Shown here: in pieces, positions 46,019 to 53,682 of the stretch
Numbering within the stretch: position 1 is the first letter of the stretch
Layout: the number at the start of each line of letters is the position of its first letter
DNA from: Yoonia sp. BS5-3
GTDB lineage: Bacteria > Pseudomonadota > Alphaproteobacteria > Rhodobacterales > Rhodobacteraceae
Reading direction: 5' to 3'
Length of the DNA stretch: 64,000 bases
NCBI RefSeq assembly: GCF_038069655.2
Contig: NZ_CP150951.2
Coordinates: 2,134,001-2,198,000 of the forward strand
The notes under the pieces: model-generated
Seen by the model: the letters and a program-made list of their open reading frames with translations, nothing else
What the model was told of the DNA's origin: nothing
The model's database searches: none
Translations under genes and position numbers: made by a program

Positions 46019-46489
46019 CTAGCGATTGCATGGATGTAGGCCAAGGCCGGTCAGGGCGCAGCTTTGGTGCGCCTCCGCACAGGTAAGGCGGGTGTCGTCT
46101 GGTGCTTTCGGGGGTTTTGAGGCTTGTTTAGCCCGTGGGAATCCGCATTTTCTTGATCATTTGGTCAATTAAAACGGTTTCTCACACGGTTTCTCACACG
46201 TTTGTGCCAACGTTATATCGTTATGAAGGTCGATGGGTCATGCGATTTTGCGTTGGACCTATGCAAATTCACAAAACGTAGCCGTTTGGGCCGAACCGAT
46301 AAGGAAAACAATATCATGTCTCACCCAGAGCAAGCAACGTGGCGCGAAAATTTCGCTACGTCAATTGGGTGCGGCGATATTTCTCAGATAGAATTATCCG
46401 GCAGGTATTCCCCGTCTGCTGTGGCGTTATGCCAAGTCGATGCTGGACGTGCAGAGGCATCTGCGGCCCCGACCGAGGCCTTGCAGGTT
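46019..46489. other. AT-richer intergenic region, no confident gene
   Basis: Contains a tandem pair of a 12-base unit at 46175-46198. An ATG at 46316 preceded by AAGGAAAA opens MSHPEQATWRENFATS, but the frame then runs antisense to the anti-sigma gene and no family is recognised; it might be a remnant of a lost gene. Confidence 0.4.
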
Positions 46490-47266
46490 CTAGATGTCCA
46501 AAGCGGCGCTTGCCGCGATATCGTTCAAGCCAGGCTGGCCTTCGGGGCCGATCACGACATAGTCGGCACCATTCGCGCTCCAGGATACGAAATCAAAGCC
46601 GTTGATGGTCTGATCGTTAAATTCGGGCGGCGTGTCGCCGGGGCGGCTGCTATTTTGCAGGCAAAGCGCAATCACCGTGCCGTCCGCTGTGCGATACATC
46701 AATTGCGCAACCGGTTTGGCATTGGCCACCAGCAAACGGCCGCCTTGGAATGTCAGCCCGTATTGGGACAAGTCGGGAATGGAAAAGCTGGCCCCAACGG
46801 TGTTGCCCAGCCAGGTTTCGATATGATCGGATTCGTCCGCGCCCACCTCAACAAGATGACGGCCCTGGCTTGCGTAAACCGCATGGTAATCGGCAACAGC
46901 CGCCAGCCAACCCGCCGTTTGTACGGGCGGTGGGGTCTCACCCTTCAGGCTATAGCCGCCAAGACCGCCAATGGCGAACATCACAAGGCTTGCAGCCAAT
47001 GTGCCCCAGATGGGGCGTTTGGCAGCAGCGGCCGCGGGACGTTCGGCAAGCGGCGTCGCTTTAATCTGTTGGGCCAGCGCAAAGGGAACCGGATCGTTCA
47101 ATTGCGTGTCAAAGATTTCCTGGGCCAAGGCATCTGCTTTAAGCAGCGCATCCATTTCGACCCGCGCGTCCGGCTCAGCCTCTAGGCGCGCTTCGACGAT
47201 TGCGGCCTCTGCCGCATCCAACTCGCCATCAAGATATGCGCTTAGCTGTTCTGAAAAGTCGGTCAT
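46490..47266 (-). CDS. Anti-sigma factor (RskA/ChrR-like, one membrane helix)
   Basis: 258 aa. N-terminal zinc-less anti-sigma region (LSAYLDGELDAAEAA), a membrane helix near residues 86-106 (GTLAASLVMFAIGGLGGYSL), and a periplasmic domain. Start overlaps the sigma-factor stop (ATGA). Should sequester the ECF sigma factor until a periplasmic signal. Confidence 0.85.
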   Translation of the reverse strand: MTDFSEQLSAYLDGELDAAEAAIVEARLEAEPDARVEMDALLKADALAQEIFDTQLNDPVPFALAQQIKATPLAERPAAAAAKRPIWGTLAASLVMFAIGGLGGYSLKGETPPPVQTAGWLAAVADYHAVYASQGRHLVEVGADESDHIETWLGNTVGASFSIPDLSQYGLTFQGGRLLVANAKPVAQLMYRTADGTVIALCLQNSSRPGDTPPEFNDQTINGFDFVSWSANGADYVVIGPEGQPGLNDIAASAALDI

Positions 47267-47769
47267 GACCGGGCACTCTCCATCACTGACATGCTTGCAA
47301 CAAGCATTTTACGCGCTCTGTGAATACGGCTCATGACGGTGCCAATTGGAATACCCAGCAGTTCAGAGGTCTCGCGGTAACTGTAGCCTTCCGCGCAAAC
47401 CAGCAGCAAAGGTTCGGACAATTCCGGATCAAGATCGCTGACCTTCGCGCGGACTTGCTGCGCTGTCAACACATCGTCGGTGTTGCTTTCAACGCTCAAT
47501 TCGCTGGCCTCTTCTGCGGGCACCTGGCCCTGACCCTGACGCACATTGCGTTTGCGGATTTCGCTGACCCACAAATTGCGTAAGACGCGGAACATCCAAC
47601 GGTCGAGCGGTTGCGAAGGATCGTATTGTTCCCATTTCTGCAAAGCGGCCGTGCAGGCGTCCTGCAAAAGATCGTCCGCATCGGGCCCGGACCGCGTCAG
47701 ACTCAACGCAAAACGGCGCAGGCGCGGTAGCAGCCCGATCATCTCCGTTTTGAACTGGTCGGGCGTCAT
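47263..47769 (-). CDS. ECF-family RNA polymerase sigma factor
   Basis: 168 aa. Region 2 (LLPRLRRFALSLTRSGPDADDLLQDACTAAL) and region 4 (EGYSYRETSELLGIPIGTVMSRIHRARKML). Coupled to its anti-sigma factor. Targets unknown; the lipoprotein just upstream on the same strand is a candidate. Confidence 0.92.
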   Translation of the reverse strand: MTPDQFKTEMIGLLPRLRRFALSLTRSGPDADDLLQDACTAALQKWEQYDPSQPLDRWMFRVLRNLWVSEIRKRNVRQGQGQVPAEEASELSVESNTDDVLTAQQVRAKVSDLDPELSEPLLLVCAEGYSYRETSELLGIPIGTVMSRIHRARKMLVASMSVMESARS

Positions 47770-47932
47770 CGCGATCGCGCCTATCTGTTGCGAAAAGGGT
47801 CTTGTTTAGCTGGTCCATACTCTGCGATTTTGCGTCGGGTTTCAATGGTTAGGGTTCAAGTTTTTGCGTTATTTTGCAGGAAAATAGCGCCTTCCTGCAC
47901 TTGGGCAAACCGGGGATTGAACGGCCGCCTAT

Positions 47933-48319
47933 TTATTCGGCAATGCGCCACAATCCGGCGATGCCGTCGCCCGTTTTTTGTCCCGGAACGACGTCCCCGG
48001 CCCATAGATAAAGCGGGGCACCATCCTTGGCCCATTGGGCGATGCCGTCATGGCGCATGATGATCGTCAGCCCATCGACCTCAGCGTTAAAATCGACCTG
48101 GTAAGGTTGCCAGGTACGGGCGCAATTGTCATAGCAATGCGAGAGATGTGGTTCATCGCGCGCGAAAGTGTAAAGGGTCATACCCTCGGCTGTGGTCAGG
48201 TGAGTGCCTGTTGTGGCCGGCGGCGTGAATTTTACCGCAACCTGCGTGGCTTCAAACGCATAGGCATCGCTGCAACCGGCGACAAACAAACCAAGGGCGA
48301 TTGCGGAAAACAGTTTCAT
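47933..48319 (-). CDS. Lipoprotein with secreted-repeat (COG4315-like) motifs
   Basis: 128 aa from MKLFSAIALGLFVAGC with AGGA upstream; lipobox VAGC. The pattern LTTAEGMTLYTFARDEP, CYDNCARTWQP and GDGIAGLWRI is that of the 'secreted repeat of unknown function' family. Located just upstream of the ECF sigma gene. Confidence 0.8.
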   Translation of the reverse strand: MKLFSAIALGLFVAGCSDAYAFEATQVAVKFTPPATTGTHLTTAEGMTLYTFARDEPHLSHCYDNCARTWQPYQVDFNAEVDGLTIIMRHDGIAQWAKDGAPLYLWAGDVVPGQKTGDGIAGLWRIAE

Positions 48320-48443
48320 TTCAAGGGTCCTACATAGCTTAACGCGGCGTGTTTGTGCCGCTCTCACTATGGTTACGCTTGAAAGGGGGACTTTATTCTT
48401 GCGCTTGTGAATTTTTTTATCACGCGGTTGTAGTGCGAGAATG

Positions 48444-50009
48444 TTATCTCTGCTCTTCTAGGAATTGATTAATTTCATCCATGCAAACCTGCCAGGCTGG
48501 TTCGTCCCCAAGAATGATATGGCTGCGGCTTTCCAGCGTAACCATGCGCGCATTTGGAATGCCTGCCGCCAATTCGCGCCCCTGATCAAGCGGGATTCGT
48601 TGATCATCACGCGCATGCAGAACCAGTGTTGGCACCGTCACTTTGGCTAGCAGGTGACGCACGTCGATATGGCCAAACGCCTCTTGAAAGCGCACAGCGT
48701 TTTCCGGCGATGTTGTCTGCCGTTGGAAGTCATCGAACCAGGCCAACCTGTCAGCATCCGCATCGGGCATGAATGTCTGCGAAAAAATATGGCGATAGGC
48801 CGGATTGGCAGTGCCCCATCCCAGCCGCGTCAGTGTTAGCACCGCCTCGCGCCTTTCGCGTTCTTCATCGGGCATACCGATCCGCCAACCGGCCGCATAT
48901 CCGCCAATCAAAATCAGCGCTGAGACACGTTCGGGATGCCGCACGGCGTAGTCAATTGACACCGCGCATCCTTGCGACATGCCCAGCAGTGGAAAGCGGT
49001 CCAGTTTTTGACTGTCCACAACGGTTTCAAGGTCGCGCACGAAGGATTCAAAGCTGATCTCGGGGGCGTTCCAATCGGACAGCCCATTGCCGCGTTCATC
49101 ATAGCGAATAAAGGTATGATTTTGCGCCAGCGCCTGAAAGGTTTTGCCCCAGATCGGACTTTGCCAATCCAAGTCCAGATGATTCAACCAGTTTGCTGCT
49201 TTGACCAAGGGCGGCCCTGAACCCACCTTTGCGTATGCTATTTTGACGCCATCCTCTGCAGTGCAAAAACCGATAGATTGGCGTTGCTGTCCTGATGCGC
49301 GCGGCGTCTGAAGCTTGCGGGCAGCCCCCGCCCATTCCCGCGCGGCAGAGCCCATTTGGGTCTTGTACCGCTCAGCGATGACAGTGGCCTCATCGGTTCG
49401 GCCCACATCGGTCAGCTTTTGCCAAAGGATATGGGGCGCGTCATGCGACAGCGGCTCAAGCCGGTTCCAGACCCGGAGCCATTTTACCGCTTCGGAGTCG
49501 GTAATGTCGTTGGACGCGGTCAGTTTGCGGATGATCCCGCCGCGCAGATTACGCAGTTCTTCCTGTTCGCCCTGCAGCCAAAGTTGGTAATCCTCGGCCC
49601 GGGAAAGCTCGAGGCTGGCGAGCGGCTTTTGCGACAATAACGTGGCCGCCCGCCGCAACGCATCAGTTGCTATTTCAGGCGTATCATGGACCTGCCGGAC
49701 AAAGTGATAATCCAGCGCGATATCGGTCATATCGAGCGCGATCGTGTCTTGTTCGGCGATCAGAGGGGAGGCGCCATCGCCCTTTAAAAGTTGGCGAATT
49801 TTGCTGAGTGACCAGCGCAACGCCCCGCGCGGGTCGTTGGTGTTGTCAAACAGCATTTCGCAGAGATGTTCGCGCATTTGCGGCCGTTCGGTGATCGCCA
49901 GATAGGCCAAAAGCGCGCGTGTCTTGCGCGATGAGACCAGCGGGATGTCGACCCCGTTCCGCAGGAAGGACATCTGCCCCAAGATATTGATTTCAAACGT
50001 TTTCGTCAT
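48444..50009 (-). CDS. SARP/BTAD-type regulator fused to an alpha/beta hydrolase
   Basis: 521 aa. Residues 1-100: winged OmpR/SARP-like DNA-binding domain (FEINILGQMSFLRNGV; SRKTRALLAYLAIT; RGALRWSLSKIRQLL). About 100-240: BTAD-like helical domain. From about 250: alpha/beta hydrolase with FCTAEDGVKIAYAKVGSG, nucleophile Ser345 in GMSQGC, Asp468/469 in HARDDQR and His497. The intact triad suggests the hydrolase either turns over or senses a small ester or lactone. Gene stands alone. Confidence 0.85.
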   Translation of the reverse strand: MTKTFEINILGQMSFLRNGVDIPLVSSRKTRALLAYLAITERPQMREHLCEMLFDNTNDPRGALRWSLSKIRQLLKGDGASPLIAEQDTIALDMTDIALDYHFVRQVHDTPEIATDALRRAATLLSQKPLASLELSRAEDYQLWLQGEQEELRNLRGGIIRKLTASNDITDSEAVKWLRVWNRLEPLSHDAPHILWQKLTDVGRTDEATVIAERYKTQMGSAAREWAGAARKLQTPRASGQQRQSIGFCTAEDGVKIAYAKVGSGPPLVKAANWLNHLDLDWQSPIWGKTFQALAQNHTFIRYDERGNGLSDWNAPEISFESFVRDLETVVDSQKLDRFPLLGMSQGCAVSIDYAVRHPERVSALILIGGYAAGWRIGMPDEERERREAVLTLTRLGWGTANPAYRHIFSQTFMPDADADRLAWFDDFQRQTTSPENAVRFQEAFGHIDVRHLLAKVTVPTLVLHARDDQRIPLDQGRELAAGIPNARMVTLESRSHIILGDEPAWQVCMDEINQFLEEQR

Positions 50010-50240
50010 ACCTATTTCCGCGCCGCTTCTGGTGCGTCGGGACGGTGTGACAAAGGTTTTTCGACCGAGTTCTGCTGTGCTGTCATCATGAATGGCTGAT
50101 CCTAATACGCAGGGTGTTTCGGAGCAGTTACGCGAGTGGTGTCGAGATTATTCTGAGAATTATTCTATAATATCGTTTTTTTGAGAATGCCACAGGTCCT
50201 GATCCTCTCGGACGTCAGGGCGATCCTTGTGTATTCATGG

Positions 50241-50268
50241 CGTACAGAATCCGTACATATGCTGTACG
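50241..50268. promoter_or_regulatory. Inverted repeat CGTACAG-N14-CTGTACG
   Basis: Seven-base perfect arms, with another GTAC between them. It lies 230 bases upstream of the SARP-hydrolase gene and 20 bases past the stop of the minus-strand gene at 50289. Possible operator. Nothing else is recognised in 50010-50288. Confidence 0.35.
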
Positions 50269-50288
50269 TATAGGCAGCTATATACTCG

Positions 50289-50756
50289 TCAGGTCAGGTC
50301 GGCTAAGGTGAGCCGGTAGGCTTTGCCAAAGCCGCCGTTCAGATGCACATCTTCCGGTACCAGCTGGTACATCTGGAAATCTGTGAAATCGTAATAAAGT
50401 TTGGCCTTGGGGATCGCGCCCAGCCAGGTCTCTTTCAACGCCGCTTTGTCGGCTTGCAGCGCGCGGCATTGCAATGTCATGCGCGGATGGGTCAGCGGAT
50501 CGCCTTTGTCGCCCGGCTCGCCCACCAGGACCGAGCATGCCGGGTTGGCGCGCAGGCCGCTGGTATGCGCCGAAAGGGTCGAGATTAGGGTGAGAACCGC
50601 GCCTTCATGCCAGAGCATCGCTGTGCGGGCGACATAGGGTGCGCCGGTATCGGGGGATGTGACGGCCAAAGCGCCAAAGCGGGTGGCCCTCAGTATATCC
50701 GCCGCAAGCGCGCGGGAGGCATCATCGGTCGGGTTGATCGGGTCGCGTTTTGTCAT
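50289..50756 (-). CDS. Pyridoxamine-phosphate-oxidase-like / HugZ-like protein
   Basis: 155 aa split-barrel flavin-binding fold: LRATRFGALAVTSPDTGAPYVARTAM, LTLISTLSAHTSGLRANPACSVLVGEPG, PRMTLQCRAL and FYDF-like YYDFTDFQMYQLVPEDVHLNGGFGKAY. Matches the HugZ/heme-utilisation branch without its C-terminal DUF2470 domain. FMN or heme may be bound. Confidence 0.8.
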   Translation of the reverse strand: MTKRDPINPTDDASRALAADILRATRFGALAVTSPDTGAPYVARTAMLWHEGAVLTLISTLSAHTSGLRANPACSVLVGEPGDKGDPLTHPRMTLQCRALQADKAALKETWLGAIPKAKLYYDFTDFQMYQLVPEDVHLNGGFGKAYRLTLADLT

Positions 50757-50824
50757 GGTAGAAAAACTGGTCCTTGGGGCGTTTCACAATGGCCTGCAGT
50801 GCAGGATCAGAGGATTTGCGGAAG

Positions 50825-51307
50825 TCAATGCACGGGTTGGTTCTGCAGCCCGCCTGTATTGAGCAGGGCAATTTGACGATTGCCACGTTCGAACAGGCGA
50901 CAAGAGGCATCGATTGCGCGATCCGCGATGGCGCGCGAGGCCTCTGGTTCGATGTGGGGCTGATCAGCATGATGGTAGCAGGCCCGATGCAGGACATGGA
51001 GCAGGTCGTGACAGTACAGCATCAGCGACTCGTCGCTTTCATTGATTGCCGCAATACGTTCTGCTTCCTTGTCGAGAAACTGGAGGATGAGCAGCCGTCT
51101 TTGGATTGAGATATCACGCGGCGCATAGATCGTCTCTGCCGGCAAAGCTAATTTTTCGGACAGTCCCAGGATGACCACCGGATAGGTCAAAGCAATGGCG
51201 TCATAGTCCGACGCGGCTGTTGTCTCGGATGCTTCAAAATCGGACAAGACGTCTGTCCAGAACGCAATCCGTTTTCTTTGATTGCGGTGGTAAAGCCAAT
51301 TTAGCAT
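50825..51307 (-). CDS. Hypothetical protein
   Basis: 160 aa, no family recognised. Mostly helical, His/Cys-containing segment YCHDLLHVLHRACYHHADQPH near residue 100. No membrane segment. AGGA about ten bases before the ATG. Followed by the HugZ-like gene and possibly preceded by a 31-codon frame. Confidence 0.6.
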   Translation of the reverse strand: MLNWLYHRNQRKRIAFWTDVLSDFEASETTAASDYDAIALTYPVVILGLSEKLALPAETIYAPRDISIQRRLLILQFLDKEAERIAAINESDESLMLYCHDLLHVLHRACYHHADQPHIEPEASRAIADRAIDASCRLFERGNRQIALLNTGGLQNQPVH

Positions 51308-51369
51308 TTTCTCTGGTCCTGGTGGGCTCGAATTTGTTCAAGTAATTGATAAATTTGTATATTATTGCG

Positions 51370-51465
51370 TTAGGTTCCCGTGTTACCGGCGACGCCCGGC
51401 CAGGTTTGTTTCAGAATATCCGATCCCAGTATTCGTGCCTCTTCGGTGGTTTGGTTGATTGTCAT
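51370..51465 (-). CDS. Possible small protein (31 aa)
   Basis: ATG at 51465 preceded by GGGGGA; reads MTINQTTEEARILGSDILKQ and ends at TAA 51372-51370, 62 bases before the hypothetical gene at 51307. Codon use looks native but no homologue is known to me. Could be a leader peptide or chance. It is the only candidate in the 51308-51672 gap. Confidence 0.3.
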   Translation of the reverse strand: MTINQTTEEARILGSDILKQTWPGVAGNTGT

Positions 51466-51672
51466 GTGATCCCCCGTGGAAGGCTAGTTTCGGACATCTT
51501 AGGGATACTGACGAAGACTTTGAAGTTAGTAACTGATCGAGATGCGTTGCCGGACAGATGCCAGCTGCCTTTCGCATTGGCGAGTCTCTGGGAGACTTTC
51601 ACGGAGAAATCTGCTATTGATGAGCATCTATTTTGAGATCGATTTTTTATTTTGACTTGAAAGGGCGTATTC

Positions 51673-52383
51673 ATGGGAAACGACGCTATCGGTGCATTTG
51701 AAAAATTTCTTCAGTGGGGGCCGATTGGGCTCGCGGGGCTAATGCTCGTTTTGGTCATTTTCGCAATGGTGACAAGCGAGCTGACCAAGTTGCGGGCGAT
51801 GTTGCTTTCGTTCTTTATGCTTATTGGCGCAGGTTGCTTTGGAGCCGCGTTGTACTTCGACAGCATGGATCGCGGTGGCAACCATAATCTGGTCTTGTCC
51901 GTCTTGCCGAATGATGTTGAGCAAAGCGGCTATCCGCCGCCATCCATTAAGATAAATGGTCAGGAAGTGAGCCGGGACGAAGCATTGTACATCTCGGGCA
52001 CCACCATTTTGCAGGTTGACGTGAACAGCGCCATCATTGCTTTGCGTCAGGCCGAAGAAAAGGTGGAGGAGGCCGCAGCAATTGCCTCAGAAACCCGACA
52101 AGACCTGGAAGCAGCCACCGCTGCCACGCGGACCCTTGAGAGAGAAATCGCAACAAAAACAACAGAGTTGGCCCGGGCTGATCGAGCCATCGCACAGCAA
52201 CAAGTAGCGCTAGAGGACGCGCAAGAGGCGGGCGTTGCACTTGCTACACAAGTTCGAGAATTGACATTGCGAATTGATGACATGGATCGAGACGCGCTTG
52301 CCCCCGTTGAGCGAGATCTGTTGGTGATCGAACGACAACTGGAATTTTTCAACAACCAGCTAGTCATACCGGCGCAGCCCTAA
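51673..52383 (+). CDS. Membrane protein with C-terminal coiled coil
   Basis: 236 aa, unrecognised. Two membrane helices (WGPIGLAGLMLVLVIFAMV; AMLLSFFMLIGAGCFGAALY), a short extracytoplasmic-type segment, then about 110 residues of Ala/Glu/Arg coiled coil. AAGGG before the ATG. Single gene. Confidence 0.65.
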   Translation: MGNDAIGAFEKFLQWGPIGLAGLMLVLVIFAMVTSELTKLRAMLLSFFMLIGAGCFGAALYFDSMDRGGNHNLVLSVLPNDVEQSGYPPPSIKINGQEVSRDEALYISGTTILQVDVNSAIIALRQAEEKVEEAAAIASETRQDLEAATAATRTLEREIATKTTELARADRAIAQQQVALEDAQEAGVALATQVRELTLRIDDMDRDALAPVERDLLVIERQLEFFNNQLVIPAQP

Positions 52384-52455
52384 TCCTAACGCTTTCGCCG
52401 CTTCACATTACCGCCCCGTTGCCTGGGTTGGTTGCCATCTGATCCCGAGGGGGTG

Positions 52456-52476
52456 GTGGGTTTCACCCACCCTACG
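52456..52476. repeat. Short palindromic intergenic repeat, copy 2
   Basis: Identical over 21 bases and in the same orientation as 11036-11056. The surrounding 52384-52697 gap has no gene and precedes the PIN-like gene. Confidence 0.7.
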
Positions 52477-52697
52477 TGGATTTGCGTGGGTGTTGAAGTG
52501 GGCATCATGCACCAAATAACGGGTCCGACATTCGGGCGGAATGGACTGATGCGTGCCGTTGCAAATGGGTGGGTTGGGAATGTGACGCGTAGGAACGCAC
52601 ACTCTATGATTGCTGGATCAACTAGGCGCGTGCGTGGTTGTGATAGTGTTCCGTATCGGGTACCGATGTTGCATCATTGATCAACCCAGAGTTTATA

Positions 52698-53681
52698 ATG
52701 ATCCGACTTTTTCTCGATGCAAACATCTTGTTAGATTTCTTCAGGTTTGGCGCTGATGATTTGATAGAAGTGAGGAAACTACTTACACTTATCGAGGATG
52801 ACGAAGTAAAGCTATTTTCAAATCAACTGCTGCGAGATGAAGTTAGTCGGGCGCGAGATGCTGAAATTGCCAAATCACTGGAAGAATTGAGGGCACAAAA
52901 ATTCAATCTTAAAGCTCCGAACTATTGCTCAGATCTAGAAGAGCTAACAGCCTTGAAGCTAGCATTGAAAACCGCAAATGAGCTACATACGGACCTTCTC
53001 AAAGCATTGAAGGCGAAAATTTCGTCGAAGACGATAGCGGCAGATGTCTTGCTTGCCGACCTTAACGACAAAGCCTCAGATATTGATATAACTCCTGAGC
53101 TATTAGAACTCGCACAACGACGTCAAATGTTCAACAATCCGCCTCGAAAGCGGAAGGACTCTGTCGGCGACTCACTTCACTGGGAGGCATTGATGTCTAC
53201 GGACAGCGGTGTCAATTTTCACATAGTCAGCCGAGATGGAGACTTTGGTTCGGACCTCGAACCAGAAAAAATAAAGGACTTTCTGCTGGATGAGTGGAAG
53301 AGGAAATTCAATGCATATGCTTCAATCACATTGCATAAGTCGCTAAGCGACTTCTTTCGTGTAAAATTCCCTGATATCAAGCTTTCGGAGTTAGCAGAAA
53401 AGAGTTCACTAATTGCACAACTCCAATCGTCACCGAATTTTGCGACAACTCATTTTCTGATCTCGAAGCTGAATGAATTTGGAACTTTTACAAATGGCCA
53501 AGTTGTACGGCTTTTTGCGGCACTGCTGGAAAACCCTCAGGTAAGCTGGATAGCTACCGACGATGACGTGCAGGCATTCTATCAAAAGCTACAGCCCAGT
53601 GCCTACGTGGTACCTGATGCCAGCCAACTTGAGTTAGCAGAAATACTAGACGTACAAAGCGACTTCTTTTTGCCGTTCTAG
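52698..53681 (+). CDS. PIN-like domain protein (DUF4935-like)
   Basis: 327 aa from MIRLFLDANILLDFFRFG (ATG at 52698). The conserved acidic residues of PIN nucleases are seen: D7 in FLDANI, D/E in KDSVGDSLHWEAL and D in HIVSRDGDFGSD. The C-terminal ~110 residues are extra. The gene is clearly richer in A/T than its neighbours, with many AAA/GAA/TTT codons, suggesting transfer. Such proteins are RNases or toxins and occur in defence loci; no antitoxin is seen. Convergent with uvrB, two bases apart. Confidence 0.72.
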   Translation: MIRLFLDANILLDFFRFGADDLIEVRKLLTLIEDDEVKLFSNQLLRDEVSRARDAEIAKSLEELRAQKFNLKAPNYCSDLEELTALKLALKTANELHTDLLKALKAKISSKTIAADVLLADLNDKASDIDITPELLELAQRRQMFNNPPRKRKDSVGDSLHWEALMSTDSGVNFHIVSRDGDFGSDLEPEKIKDFLLDEWKRKFNAYASITLHKSLSDFFRVKFPDIKLSELAEKSSLIAQLQSSPNFATTHFLISKLNEFGTFTNGQVVRLFAALLENPQVSWIATDDDVQAFYQKLQPSAYVVPDASQLELAEILDVQSDFFLPF

Positions 53682-53682
53682 T

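Noticed and set aside
46202-47185. 327-codon plus-strand frame
   Set aside because: Most of it is antisense to the anti-sigma factor, which is confirmed by coupling to the sigma gene. Only the first ~95 codons could be separate.
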